From: Massilia sp. Se16.2.3
Lineage (GTDB): Bacteria > Pseudomonadota > Gammaproteobacteria > Burkholderiales > Burkholderiaceae_D
Reading direction: 5' to 3'
DNA length: 64,000 nucleotides
Assembly (NCBI RefSeq): GCF_014171595.1
Contig: NZ_CP050451.1
Span: 5,022,001-5,086,000, forward strand
Positions within the stretch are counted from its first letter, which is position 1. Each line of letters starts with the position of its first letter. The notes beneath the pieces were generated by a model. It was given only the letters and a program-made list of their open reading frames with translations, did not search any database and had not been told where the DNA came from. This document shows, in pieces, positions 54,129 through 63,227 of the stretch. The position numbers were made by a program, and so were the translations under genes.

Positions 54129-56147
54129 CTATGCCAATGCTTCTGACCAGTCCGCATTCGACTGTTCACTCGACTTGTTTGTATCCAGACGTGCGTACTT
54201 AAGTTTCACGTCCCCGCCGATGTAGACTACCCTGGGGTCAGATGGTAACGTTGCATCCTTGCCAAATCCAGAAAGCGAATCGTGAATACAGTTGTCAAAT
54301 AGCCAAAGTATTTTTTCATCTCGCAGACCTCGCCCTTTATCGAACTCGTTTTCGAACGCATCTAGCAAAAATTTATAGTGGGGCCGTAGAGCATCCCGAT
54401 TACGCGGTTTTTCACTTGTTTTCTTTCCGCTCAACTTGTCACGAATGCGGCGGACATCTATCAAAAGCTGCTGATCATAAAACGCCATTAATTCATTGGA
54501 TCTTTCCATGTTCGGCAGCGCATCTAAGCGAGCCTTGGAGCGTAAATATTGATCCCGCTTAAAATTATACTCTTGCCTAGCATTTTGCAATTGCAGATCA
54601 GTTCTATTTTGCGCCGAATCACCTTCGTCACCGCCACGAGAAATCGAAGCTTGAATTTCACGAAGCTCCATCAAGTTACTCAACGCGATTTGTGCATCTG
54701 TACTTTTTTTTGAGAGGATGTTTACCTCTTTTGACTTTACCTCCTTAATATTTTGAAACTTTTCATCAGCTGATCTTATCCGGCTCATCATACCCACATC
54801 GCCTTCGAGCCGTTTCCGGATGGCATAAAAACGCCATGCGTAATACATCGCCATGTGTCGATTTATACCTTCTCCCAGTGTGGAGAAAGACCCAATGGCT
54901 TTAACGTAGTGATTATAAGCATCGCCAACTTTAGCATCAAGATTGAAATCCGATCTGGTTCTTTCGCTCTTTTCTAGAGACATTGGAACACCGCTTTTTA
55001 GGGCAAAGTTGTACATGTGCTGTAACGCGATTAGGCACAAATTCTGCGATGGCCGGCTTGCTCGAGCACCCTCACCTGGGGTATAGCCGCCGCCCACATC
55101 TGAGTGCACTCCTGGATAGATGATCTCGTGAAAATGAGCCACTTCAGGAATTCCAGTTGATGAAGAAAAACGAATACTATCAAGAGGAAAGGAATTTCTA
55201 TATTCGTGCGCAGCAACTAGATGCCTTACTTCCTCTACCGTTTCGTGGATGTGTAATCGAGCGCCCCACTCAGTATGACCTGCATACTTTCCCGGGGCGG
55301 GGTCTGCTCCAGCTTCGCCAGCCCTTGAAAACGCCAATGTTTCCGGACGTGTATTTTCGTAATCATCCAGACGTTCTGCGATCATGCCGGGCACATCCGA
55401 TCTAACCGAATCGTATATTCCGGTATTATTGGTGCTCATTGGAAGTCCTACTGACGCAACGGTATCGAATAAACCAGCAAATCTGAATCGCACAGGCCAA
55501 TTACCCTGGCGCAGCCTCCATTTCTCACTCTCTAAACGGCAATAGCGTTTCATAAGCAAGTTGAGGAATGCACGCGCAAGTGCAGCACCACGGCTAAAAC
55601 CAAAGACAGCGATGTTTATCTCTTTTATCGCATTTCCGGGTGCCTTCGCTAAAGCAAGTGGACGACGAAGGAATCCTTCAAATTCACGAGCAGCAAATTC
55701 CAGCCTTGCTTCGCCCATCGCACCAAACGCATTGCCAGAAGTACTACCACCGTCATCACCAATCTCTCGGAAATAGGTACCTACCCCCGGAATGTAAACC
55801 GAGCTTATCCCCTCATCTATATTCGTCTCTTTGTGAGCCCGATACAAACGAGCAATGTTGCTATGTTTCAGTAACTCTAGGTCCGCGTCTCGGTTATTCC
55901 CAGTGCCATCAAAGAAGAACGAAAACCAGATAACCTGCTTACAACTTGCCGCATCGCCACGTTGTGCTCCAGCGGTTTTTACTGCCGCGGCAACATTCCC
56001 GGCCTTAACGCCCGTCGAGGTGTTCCCACTCGGCTCTACTGCGATTTCACGGCTTTGATCCACAGCGTTTCGCAGTGCACTCCCAGTTGCTTTTAAGGCT
56101 GGCGTTTTCGCGTCGCCCACGACACCGCTATTCTGGCTTGACGTCAT
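54129..56147 (-). CDS. DUF2235 (Tle1-like) T6SS phospholipase effector
   Basis: A 672-residue protein of the Tle1 lipase group delivered by type VI secretion to attack neighbours' membranes. It has FDGTGN (residues 79-84), the nucleophile elbow GFSRG with Ser 185, LFDTVASVG, and the His motif GVHSDVGGGY. Residues 1-70 are a Ser/Ala/Thr-rich leader shared with the fragment at 56735. The C-terminal 250 residues are charged and helical. Its start overlaps the immunity gene by 20 bp. It is visibly AT-richer than the core genes, suggesting transfer. It is the last gene of the array, next to tRNA-Lys. Confidence 0.88.
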   Translation of the reverse strand: MTSSQNSGVVGDAKTPALKATGSALRNAVDQSREIAVEPSGNTSTGVKAGNVAAAVKTAGAQRGDAASCKQVIWFSFFFDGTGNNRDADLELLKHSNIARLYRAHKETNIDEGISSVYIPGVGTYFREIGDDGGSTSGNAFGAMGEARLEFAAREFEGFLRRPLALAKAPGNAIKEINIAVFGFSRGAALARAFLNLLMKRYCRLESEKWRLRQGNWPVRFRFAGLFDTVASVGLPMSTNNTGIYDSVRSDVPGMIAERLDDYENTRPETLAFSRAGEAGADPAPGKYAGHTEWGARLHIHETVEEVRHLVAAHEYRNSFPLDSIRFSSSTGIPEVAHFHEIIYPGVHSDVGGGYTPGEGARASRPSQNLCLIALQHMYNFALKSGVPMSLEKSERTRSDFNLDAKVGDAYNHYVKAIGSFSTLGEGINRHMAMYYAWRFYAIRKRLEGDVGMMSRIRSADEKFQNIKEVKSKEVNILSKKSTDAQIALSNLMELREIQASISRGGDEGDSAQNRTDLQLQNARQEYNFKRDQYLRSKARLDALPNMERSNELMAFYDQQLLIDVRRIRDKLSGKKTSEKPRNRDALRPHYKFLLDAFENEFDKGRGLRDEKILWLFDNCIHDSLSGFGKDATLPSDPRVVYIGGDVKLKYARLDTNKSSEQSNADWSEALA

Positions 56148-56700
56148 TTTTGCACCTTGGGAAACGGGAGTCGTCGAGTCGGCTTTTAAGCAATTGCAAT
56201 TTCGGCCTCGAAATAGCTGATGTCAGCATTGCTTTTACTTCACCACTCGGGTAAAAATGCGTCTCCAAATACTCCGGCCCGCCTGACGCCAAGTCTTCTA
56301 GCGGCACAAGTCTTTCTTTATAAAAGTAATGCACAACCTCATCGGTAGCGTCAGTATAATCGTCTTTTATAAGATAAACGCATCCGCCAGCCTGCCATCG
56401 AATATGTACCTGCATGGGCACTGTCGCGTTCCGCAGTATACGAACACAACATGCGGTACCACTTCCCCCACTGGACGGCGAGCTCAATCGAATATACCCT
56501 CCACCCGCGCCGTCGACTGTGTAGCTCTCAATTTCCCTGTTTGTATAGTTGTAGCCTATGAGTCCTAGCGAAATATATCTCCCCTCATTGATGTGGTGCC
56601 TCTGCATAGTTGATGCCGAAACACAAGAAGAAATCACCATGGCGGCGATGAATGCGCCCCTACTTGGACGCTCTTGGAATAATTTCTTACGCATTTTCAT
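56128..56700 (-). CDS. DUF3304-like immunity lipoprotein/secreted protein (copy D)
   Basis: A 190-residue exported protein. The signal segment is GAFIAAMVISSCVSAS with a possible lipobox Cys. The core GLIGYNYTNREIESYTVDGAGGG and CCVRI match DUF3304, and LETHFYPSGEVKAML is shared with its neighbour at 57030. DUF3304 proteins are found beside Tle1 effectors and are thought to neutralise them in the periplasm. It overlaps the effector start by 20 bp, so the pair is co-translated. Confidence 0.8.
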   Translation of the reverse strand: MKMRKKLFQERPSRGAFIAAMVISSCVSASTMQRHHINEGRYISLGLIGYNYTNREIESYTVDGAGGGYIRLSSPSSGGSGTACCVRILRNATVPMQVHIRWQAGGCVYLIKDDYTDATDEVVHYFYKERLVPLEDLASGGPEYLETHFYPSGEVKAMLTSAISRPKLQLLKSRLDDSRFPRCKNDVKPE

Positions 56701-56734
56701 TGGCGACTCGATATAGAATAGAATAGCTCGCCAT

Positions 56735-57049
56735 TCAGTGTTCTGGCATGCAAATTAAGCGTCCGAGTTGTATTGCTGGATTTTTAAGCCAATATCGACT
56801 TTGTAATATGCAGTCGAGGGGGGGATGATAGCCAAAGGACTGCTTGCATGAAGTTCGCAGGCCTTTTTGCTGGTTTGCAGCCTTCCAGAAACTTGCAAGA
56901 TTTCCAACTGCCGAAGCTCCTCCTGATGAGCTTGGCGTCTCTGCAGCGATGTGTCTTGCCTGGTTAGTCCCCGCTCGCAGACCCGACTCGGTCGCTTGCA
57001 ACGCAGAGGCCTTGGTAATCCCCACCCGGTCATTGTTCTGGCTTTTCAT
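56735..57049 (-). pseudogene. N-terminal fragment of a DUF2235 effector (copy C)
   Basis: A 104-residue frame. Residues 1-66 resemble the leader of the effector at 54129 (ASALQATESGLRAGTNQARH against PALKATGSALRNAVDQSRE; both reach SCKQ). The lipase domain is then missing and the frame ends in unrelated sequence. Its start overlaps the preceding immunity gene by 20 bp, exactly as in copy D. It is the stump of a third effector cassette. Confidence 0.78.
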
Positions 57050-57365
57050 CGTTTTCGGACCGTGGGAAGAAAGACTGATCAATGCGCTTCCGATCAAGCG
57101 CAAAATGTGGGTCGGAAAAGTTGTCCGTTGTTACCACATGTATCGAACTGTCTGGATAAAAACGTGTTTCGATATAGCTCGGGACGCTACTGTCGGCGCG
57201 CTTTACTTCGACTTCTGCCTCTTTATAGCCATAGGCCGACTTTTCTGCACACGCATGGCTCACCGTAAAGATCGGGAGCATAAGCAGTAGAAGGAAAGTC
57301 CGTAGACCTAAACGGAGGTAAGGCTTGCATTTCTTGCAGCACTCATGCTTCACTCCATGTCTCAT
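57030..57365 (-). CDS. short immunity-like protein (copy C, lacks the DUF3304 core)
   Basis: A 111-residue exported protein with a membrane-spanning signal region (LRTFLLLLMLPIFTVSHACA) and a C-terminal piece YIETRFYPDSSIHVV and SFFPRSENDEKPE similar to the end of the copy D immunity protein. The central GYN...CC region of DUF3304 is absent. It is either a deletion product or a minimal immunity form. It overlaps the DUF4123 gene by 23 bp. Confidence 0.65.
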   Translation of the reverse strand: MRHGVKHECCKKCKPYLRLGLRTFLLLLMLPIFTVSHACAEKSAYGYKEAEVEVKRADSSVPSYIETRFYPDSSIHVVTTDNFSDPHFALDRKRIDQSFFPRSENDEKPEQ

Positions 57366-58224
57366 CGAGGTCGAATTCTTCCAGCCTGTCGAGCAAGTCA
57401 GATTCGTCTTTCTTTAGCTCATCTATAAGACGAACGCCTTCCAAGCTCTTCATAAATTTTTCGCCCTGTGAAAGGCTTATGGTTGCGAAAACTGAGAGTT
57501 TGAAAACCGAACTGATCCCATGTTGTCGCGCCGTTTCAATAACGTTGCAGACAAAAGTAGATTGATCAGCCAAAGGCAACGTCGCGAGCAGCTTGGGCAT
57601 GTTTCGGCGCAGCAGATCCAGTACTTGGTCGATCTCGCATGCTTCAAACAGCTTGAATTCTTGCTCTTCGCCCAATACGAGGGGAGCGCTGAAGTCATCT
57701 ATTGCATCGAAGACGGTGACGACACTCGCCAGCTTTCCAGTACGGTCGACATAGCGCCAGCAATCTGCCGGGCTGAAAAATGTCCTGGCCTGCGCGGCGG
57801 GGAGAATTGTTAGTAGGCTTTCCAATACGCGCGGATCGAAAAAGCGCAGCATCGCCTCCATGTTTTCCGAAAGGCGTATATCGAGGCGCGCTGCCAACCT
57901 GTCGCGCAGCGTTGTCATACCCAAGGGCGAGGTTAATATCACGACAGCGGACGAGTAGGTACCGTGCTCCCGTATCCAGCTGAACAGCGAGCGCGGCACC
58001 TGTAACTCGCCTTCGCTACCGGCCAATACGAGAATAGGAGCGACTTGAAGCGCGTTGGCTTCCCGGCTGCAATCGAACAGACTCGCCCACTGAGCGGAAC
58101 TTCTTGTGAGCTGGCGGTGCAAACCAGGCAAAGCGGCGTGATCAAGCAGGAAGTACAGGTTCGCGTCCGGATGGGCCGCTGCGATCTCTTGAGCAAGCGC
58201 GCGAAAATCGATAGAAGTGCTCAT
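57343..58224 (-). CDS. DUF4123 T6SS adaptor/chaperone (copy B)
   Basis: A 293-residue protein of the DUF4123 (Tap/TEC) family that loads effectors onto VgrG tips. It begins MSTSIDFRALAQEIAAAHPD with NLYFLLDHAALPGL, and has the family blocks MLRFFDPRVLESLLTIL and FFSPADCWRYVDRTGKLASV. Its ATG overlaps the vgrG fragment's stop (ATGA). The cognate VgrG here is truncated, so delivery would need another VgrG with the same tail. Confidence 0.88.
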   Translation of the reverse strand: MSTSIDFRALAQEIAAAHPDANLYFLLDHAALPGLHRQLTRSSAQWASLFDCSREANALQVAPILVLAGSEGELQVPRSLFSWIREHGTYSSAVVILTSPLGMTTLRDRLAARLDIRLSENMEAMLRFFDPRVLESLLTILPAAQARTFFSPADCWRYVDRTGKLASVVTVFDAIDDFSAPLVLGEEQEFKLFEACEIDQVLDLLRRNMPKLLATLPLADQSTFVCNVIETARQHGISSVFKLSVFATISLSQGEKFMKSLEGVRLIDELKKDESDLLDRLEEFDLDETWSEA

Positions 58225-59492
58225 TGAGACCTCAGGACAAAAGGTGAGCCGGCTTTGCGTGCCTTCAACAGGCACTCGACACAAATACTCGTCGGTAGCG
58301 CCGGAAGCGGATAGTCCAACTTCGCAGGTCCGACAAAACTCTTCTTCCCCGCATGCACCTTGATCTTCCCAGGACACTGCACCGTAATATTCCCTCCTTC
58401 GATCGTGATATTCGCCCCACCCGCAGTCGACAAACTGATCCGCTTAGCCGCCGCCCAATCGACGTGCGCATTCGCGCTGATGACATCGACGGAATCACGC
58501 GCCTGCACTCTGAGTTCATCGGCCTGCGCCTGGATATCGACCGCGTCCTTGGCCGTGATGACCTGCAGCCCGACACCGCCCTCGCCCGCTTTCACCGCTC
58601 CGCCGAGCACGCCAATCGCCTGGCCCGAGTGAACGCGTATCTGCCCACCTGTGACGAACTGCGTATCCTGGCCGCTCATCAAGCTCACGGTCTCGCCATT
58701 AGCCAGTTGCAGACTTTGCCCGGCATTCGCGCCGAAGCCGTCTTTCGCGGCAATGGCGATCAGTGGATCGGTGAAGTGCGGCAGCTTGCCGTCGCCGGCT
58801 GTGTTCTTGGCGGCGGCATCACCGAACGCAGCGTCGACACTGTTTGAACCGACCATGCCCGACAGGCCCGTCAGCATCGCCTTCAAAGGCGCAGCCTTGT
58901 CATCGAGCAGGCTGGCATTGGCTTTGGCGGCGCCAGCATGGGCGGCCAAAGTGACGGTCTGGTGCGTCCTCGCGGCCGTGCTGAGGCTGTCGGCCAGCCT
59001 GGCGGCCTGCGCCAGCATCGCGGCTGCGCCGGCAGCTTCGCCCGCGGCATCGCGCGCGTCTGCACTGTGCTGGATGCGGTAGCTCGACACCAGCAGGCAG
59101 GCGCCGGCGCGCACTGCGCCGCAGGCATCCGTACGTAACTCCGCGCCGACGCCGCGGAAGCTGCCGCGGTAGTTGTCGGCGGCATGGATCAGGTGGCCCA
59201 GGTTCAGCTCGGTAGCCCCATGGGTGCTTTTGAGCTGGACACGTCCTTGCCCATCCGTGTCGTCGAACAGCAGCTGGTTGTAGCCCGATCCGCCGAACTC
59301 TTTGCTGCGCAGGCCCCACTGGGCGGCTCCGTTGCGGTGGCCGACGCTGTCGCCCGATGCGCCATGCCTGACCGGGCTGTTGCCGCCTGCGAGATTGCCC
59401 AGGCTTGAAGCGGCATGGTAGTTGACGGACGCAAAGTCGTGCCTGCCCTCGTCCCCGCTAACATTTCCCTCCGGCGTAGGCGCGATCCCCGC
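58221..59492 (-). pseudogene. vgrG, 5'-truncated at the tRNA-Lys repeat
   Basis: An open frame of 424 codons encodes only the C-terminal part of a T6SS spike. From the right it reads GDEGRHDFASVNYHAA, then GLRSKEFGGSGYNQLLFDDT (end of the gp5-like domain), then the DUF2345 beta-prism (SGQAIGVLGGAVKAGEGG; ITIEGGNITVQCPGKIKVHA) and a variable tail with two cysteines. A TAA at 59493-59495 closes the frame upstream, and no ATG start was found in the fragment's first 60 codons. The missing gp27/gp5 N-terminal part ends exactly where the tRNA-Lys repeat begins. The last 230 residues are nearly the same as the vgrG at 63224. Confidence 0.88.
58340..58980. repeat. vgrG C-terminal direct repeat, left copy (partner 63346-63988)
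   Basis: About 640 bp of near-identical DNA shared with 63346-63988, in the same orientation 5.0 kb away. Over several hundred bases in the middle only scattered third-position changes are seen. It provides homology for deletion or duplication of the cassette between the copies. Confidence 0.85.
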
Positions 59493-59503
59493 TTACTCCA
59501 TTT

Positions 59504-59580
59504 GTCGCAGGATCGAATCCCGCACGGCCTACCACGAATTTGGCAGCAGCAATGAAGGCGTTACGAGCGATAGTGACGCC
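59504..59580. repeat. direct repeat, right copy: decayed tRNA-Lys 3' half
   Basis: It matches 54037-54113 with five differences, including one in the T-loop (TTCGAAT to ATCGAAT), and keeps the CGGCCTACCA end. It lacks the 5' half, so it is not a tRNA gene. The terminator stem copy is mismatched and followed by CCTTCTTTG. It abuts the truncated vgrG. Confidence 0.88.
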
Positions 59581-59700
59581 CCTTCTTTGTTGAACTATAG
59601 TCCCGCAAATTTGCTCGCCGGAAGAGGCTTTCACAGAGCTGCCAAGACATGAGAGCGACTAACACGTCTGCAGTGCATCAAACTTTTGAGCCACAAGATA

Positions 59701-61668
59701 CTACTGCTCGCGCCGCTGGCGCTTCTGATTACTGCTGGCTGTCAGAGCGAAATTATCGGCTGCAATTTTTTCCTTTAGCATAGCGTCCCCTCTATTACCC
59801 CAATAAACTCGGCGGAATTTTACGAGCCCAATTCCGTTGATGAGGAATTCATTAACGTTATCGAAAGCCAAACCGGCCATAGAATCATGGACCCAATAGT
59901 CAAAGAACTTGACGATGCTGCCATTCTGTGGGACATCTTTAATAGTCTTCACTACGTTTAGCACATCGCGCTCTGGTGTTTCAGCATCATGCAAAAATGG
60001 GTAGTTATTGCTTGACAACCACTTGCGCCAGTCATCCAATTTCTTAGTTATATTATCAATAACTCTGTCGCAATCTGGCTTCGTAAATGAATCCTGGATA
60101 GCTAAGATGCGCTTAGCCATAAGCCATGCAAATCGCTGACTGGGGAACGAAGTGTACTTCATGATTTGGTCTTGATAAGGCTGAGCCAGATAACTATCAA
60201 CACTGGAGCCGCTTTGCTTGCTATGCTCCATCGTCTCAACAACAGCAGCGAGAACAGCAACGAAATGTTCTTGTGTATCCTGTAAATGGACACGCTCTGC
60301 TGACGTCTTTCTAAAGAACTCCCGGGTGCGGTACTCCCCCGCTTGTGGGTGACTGTAAGGATCTCGTCTGCCTTGATACCGGTATGTAAAATAAGCTCCC
60401 ATGTGTGCGCGCATCATTGCCTCCACGGGTCCCTCCTGGATCCCCGCACTCTGCATATAACTCTTAAATGCCGCGAGAGCATTTTCTGATGGAGCAAGCT
60501 CGTTCCGCGTCTTAGGGTCGAGTTCAGTAAATGAGAGGAACGGCACGCCGGCAGCCAATGCTGCACAATACATTTCGAATCCGGCAATGCGTGCTAGTGC
60601 ATCTGTCTTACCTTGCGCATTACTTGAGTAACCGCCACCAACGTCGGAGTGCGCGCCTGGATAAACGTATTCCTTTACATTAGGAGGATATTTTCCCTCA
60701 ACTCGAACTGAATCCAATGGAAACGTAGCCCTTACCTCGTGAGCAGCAACAATATGCAAGCAACTTTCCACATTGGGATGAATTTGCATGTTGTCGCTGG
60801 CCCAAGATTGCCGACCTTCTGATCCAAGCACACCTGTAGCAAAAGCACCAGCTATACCCACCGATGCAACAGTGTCGAAGATGCCCAAAAAATCCAGGCG
60901 CAAGGGTATACCGGCTAGTGTATAACCCCCACCATCGCTCTTACATATTTCATGTAACCAATTCACAAATGCACGAGCCTCTGCAGCGCCTCGCGAAAAG
61001 CCAAAAACTGACACGTTGATTTGCTCAGGATACGGTTTGTTCCTATTGCGAGACGAAACCATAGCTTCGAGGCGCTTGGCCCAAAATGTGCCAAATACGT
61101 GATTTCGATGAACTGCGGTAGATCCTACGCCACCGGTGCCGTTCGCGATCCGTCCGGCTTGGTCAGCCGGAATGATTTCGCTGTCGGAAACGAAGTCACT
61201 TACGGCATTGAATATGCGAGTAATTCCCCAAATTAAGCGAGGTTCACCATTCCATGACATACCAGTCCCAAGCGTACCTCCGTTATCGCCAATTTCCGGG
61301 AACGCAGTACCGACGCCTGGCACATAAAATCGGTAATATCGCGTCGTTCCACGCTGCTGTCCGTCTGGGTAAGTGTGAAACAGTCGCACAACGTTGCTGT
61401 GTTTATGTTTTCCTGGTTCACCTTTGACTGAAACATAATCCACCTCACGATTATTCCCTGTACCGTCAAAAAATATCCCAACAAAAATTTGGCCGCTGCA
61501 GGCTGTAGGGGACGTTTTTGAACTAAGGGTCGCAAGTGCCTTTGCACGCCTCATATTTTCACGCGCAGACAAGGGACGCAACGTTGATCGTGTTTCGTTT
61601 ACGCTCGGACTGTGAGCAAAATCGATATTAGCAGTCAACAGTTCCTCCACCATGCCGAGCAGTTTCAC
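59701..61668 (-). CDS. DUF2235 (Tle1-like) T6SS phospholipase effector (copy A)
   Basis: A 655-residue lipase-type effector, diverged from the one at 54129. It has FDGTGN (68-73), GFSRG with Ser 225, FLGIFDTVASVGI and the His motif GAHSDVGGGY. The N-terminal 55 residues differ from copy D. Two starts (61668 or 61653) are possible, both overlapping the immunity gene. The AT-rich composition differs from the core genome. The cassette order vgrG-DUF4123-immunity-effector is complete here. Confidence 0.87.
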   Translation of the reverse strand: MKLLGMVEELLTANIDFAHSPSVNETRSTLRPLSARENMRRAKALATLSSKTSPTACSGQIFVGIFFDGTGNNREVDYVSVKGEPGKHKHSNVVRLFHTYPDGQQRGTTRYYRFYVPGVGTAFPEIGDNGGTLGTGMSWNGEPRLIWGITRIFNAVSDFVSDSEIIPADQAGRIANGTGGVGSTAVHRNHVFGTFWAKRLEAMVSSRNRNKPYPEQINVSVFGFSRGAAEARAFVNWLHEICKSDGGGYTLAGIPLRLDFLGIFDTVASVGIAGAFATGVLGSEGRQSWASDNMQIHPNVESCLHIVAAHEVRATFPLDSVRVEGKYPPNVKEYVYPGAHSDVGGGYSSNAQGKTDALARIAGFEMYCAALAAGVPFLSFTELDPKTRNELAPSENALAAFKSYMQSAGIQEGPVEAMMRAHMGAYFTYRYQGRRDPYSHPQAGEYRTREFFRKTSAERVHLQDTQEHFVAVLAAVVETMEHSKQSGSSVDSYLAQPYQDQIMKYTSFPSQRFAWLMAKRILAIQDSFTKPDCDRVIDNITKKLDDWRKWLSSNNYPFLHDAETPERDVLNVVKTIKDVPQNGSIVKFFDYWVHDSMAGLAFDNVNEFLINGIGLVKFRRVYWGNRGDAMLKEKIAADNFALTASSNQKRQRREQ

Positions 61669-62146
61669 GCATGTCTTCTTTAGTTGTAAATGGCTGCCAT
61701 GGAGCCAGCTCAGCAGCGCTCAATGGATAGAACGGATGTTCCGGAGAGCAAGGAGAAACGATCATCCTTACTTTATGACCATTGTAAAAGTGTACCTGCA
61801 GAGAACCGGCAGACCGGTAATGTGGGATCTCGATCTCCATCGTTTTATTTGCGGGTAATGGATGTGACGCATTTTCCTTTTGATCATATTCCCACGACAC
61901 ATTCGCTTTCAAACCGGGCCTCCATGCCTTTGGTAAGGTAACGCAACAGGTTTCCCCGCCACCGGATTCGGGTCGAATATTAGGCCCGCTTACTCCATTT
62001 ACAGAAAAAATATGGATTGACAAATCTTTCATGTGATTGTAGCCGCGCAAGCTAGTCGGCGACGTTGCTTCTGAGCAGGCTGATGTCATAGCAACACATA
62101 TAGCTGTCGTCATAATATAGTAGAGGAATATTTTAGATATTTTCAT
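61628..62146 (-). CDS. DUF3304 immunity lipoprotein (copy A)
   Basis: A 172-residue lipoprotein: signal ending MTSAC (lipobox), then GYNHMKDLSIHIFSVNGVSG and CCVTLPKAWRPGLKANVSW, a clear DUF3304 pattern. It should protect against the effector at 59701, whose start it overlaps. ATG 62146 gives the lipoprotein signal; an upstream frame to 62209 lacks support. A 202-bp gap with no gene separates it from the DUF4123 gene. Confidence 0.83.
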   Translation of the reverse strand: MKISKIFLYYIMTTAICVAMTSACSEATSPTSLRGYNHMKDLSIHIFSVNGVSGPNIRPESGGGETCCVTLPKAWRPGLKANVSWEYDQKENASHPLPANKTMEIEIPHYRSAGSLQVHFYNGHKVRMIVSPCSPEHPFYPLSAAELAPWQPFTTKEDMRETARHGGGTVDC

Positions 62147-62348
62147 CTCAATAATACCCGCATTGACAATTTTCGACCTTCGAACCCGTCGCCCCGCTGA
62201 TAGTAACAACTGGGCTCGCCAATACTTTCATTTGGTTATAGCATCGCAAAATAACTTCAGTTATTGAATCGGCGCACGCCCATCATCACAGACACGCAAA
62301 ATTATCGACCGGATGATGCGCAGGCACGTTTTTGTTAGTTTCTTCATC

Positions 62349-63227
62349 TCAGACAATCCCCGCATCAACAATCGCATCCCCTAAAGACTTGGTAGGCCAC
62401 GCACGTTCCTGAAGAAGCAACTCAAGCTTTTTGTCAAAGTTACTTCTACCCGCAGTAAGGTATGCCGCCACAGCTAGCGCAAGAACATCGGCGCCGTCGT
62501 TTACCTTACATCTTTTTGCCAATTCACAAGCACCTTTAATCATGCGATATCGCTCCGAAGCCAAACTATGCGGCGGCAAGATATCGCACATGGATTCTGC
62601 AATTAAATTCATCAGCGCATCAGGATGCGATGCATCGAGAAACTCCTCGAGCTGTTCTTTTTTGATCGATGCTTTTTCTTGACCGTAGTGCAGTTCAGGA
62701 ATATCACACGTTACAGAACGGCCTGACCTGTCGAAATACATCCAAACGGACACAGGACCGCAAAACGTCGCCCATTGATATGGGGTCAGCACGTGCGGCA
62801 AATACGATAAAACCCTTGTGTCTGCGAAACGCAACAGCATCTCGTGGGCGTCTATGACGGATACCATGTGCATTGCACGCCATCTTGTGTTGATTTCATC
62901 TAAGCTTTCCGTTGCACCAATGAAGCTAAGCATCGGTCGGCCTTGACAGTGTCTAATCAAGCCAGTGATTTTTGCACGAAGGTCGTCGCCGGAAGAAAGA
63001 GCGTATAGGCATGGCGCAGCGGCTTTCAAACCCTCTAATTCAGGAAAATCGTAACAATTGATGGCTGGTCGGAAATTCAGTCCCGTTGTGTGCTGACCGT
63101 AGTCGAATGCGGTATCAATCAATGCCGCCCAGTTCAACTGCGGCATTCCAGTTATAGTTTTAATTATTTCGTCAACGCTGCGAACGACGGGGACTTCATC
63201 GACAGAATGATAAATAGAGTTTTTCAT
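62349..63227 (-). CDS. DUF4123 T6SS adaptor/chaperone (copy A)
   Basis: A 292-residue DUF4123 protein, diverged from copy B. It has LNWAALIDTAFDYGQ, then MLLRFADTRVLSYLPHVLTP and TFCGPVSVWMYFDRSGRSV, matching the FFDPRVL...FFSPADCWRYVDRTGK blocks of copy B. Its ATG overlaps the vgrG stop (ATGA). It probably couples the copy A effector to this VgrG. Confidence 0.87.
   Translation of the reverse strand: MKNSIYHSVDEVPVVRSVDEIIKTITGMPQLNWAALIDTAFDYGQHTTGLNFRPAINCYDFPELEGLKAAAPCLYALSSGDDLRAKITGLIRHCQGRPMLSFIGATESLDEINTRWRAMHMVSVIDAHEMLLRFADTRVLSYLPHVLTPYQWATFCGPVSVWMYFDRSGRSVTCDIPELHYGQEKASIKKEQLEEFLDASHPDALMNLIAESMCDILPPHSLASERYRMIKGACELAKRCKVNDGADVLALAVAAYLTAGRSNFDKKLELLLQERAWPTKSLGDAIVDAGIV

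Noticed and set aside
59504..59580. A second tRNA-Lys gene
   Set aside because: Only the T-arm, acceptor and terminator part are present; the 5' half is missing and the T-loop is mutated.
54037..59580. Prophage or integrative element with its own integrase
   Set aside because: No integrase, transposase, phage or conjugation gene is visible between the repeats; only T6SS cassette genes are present.
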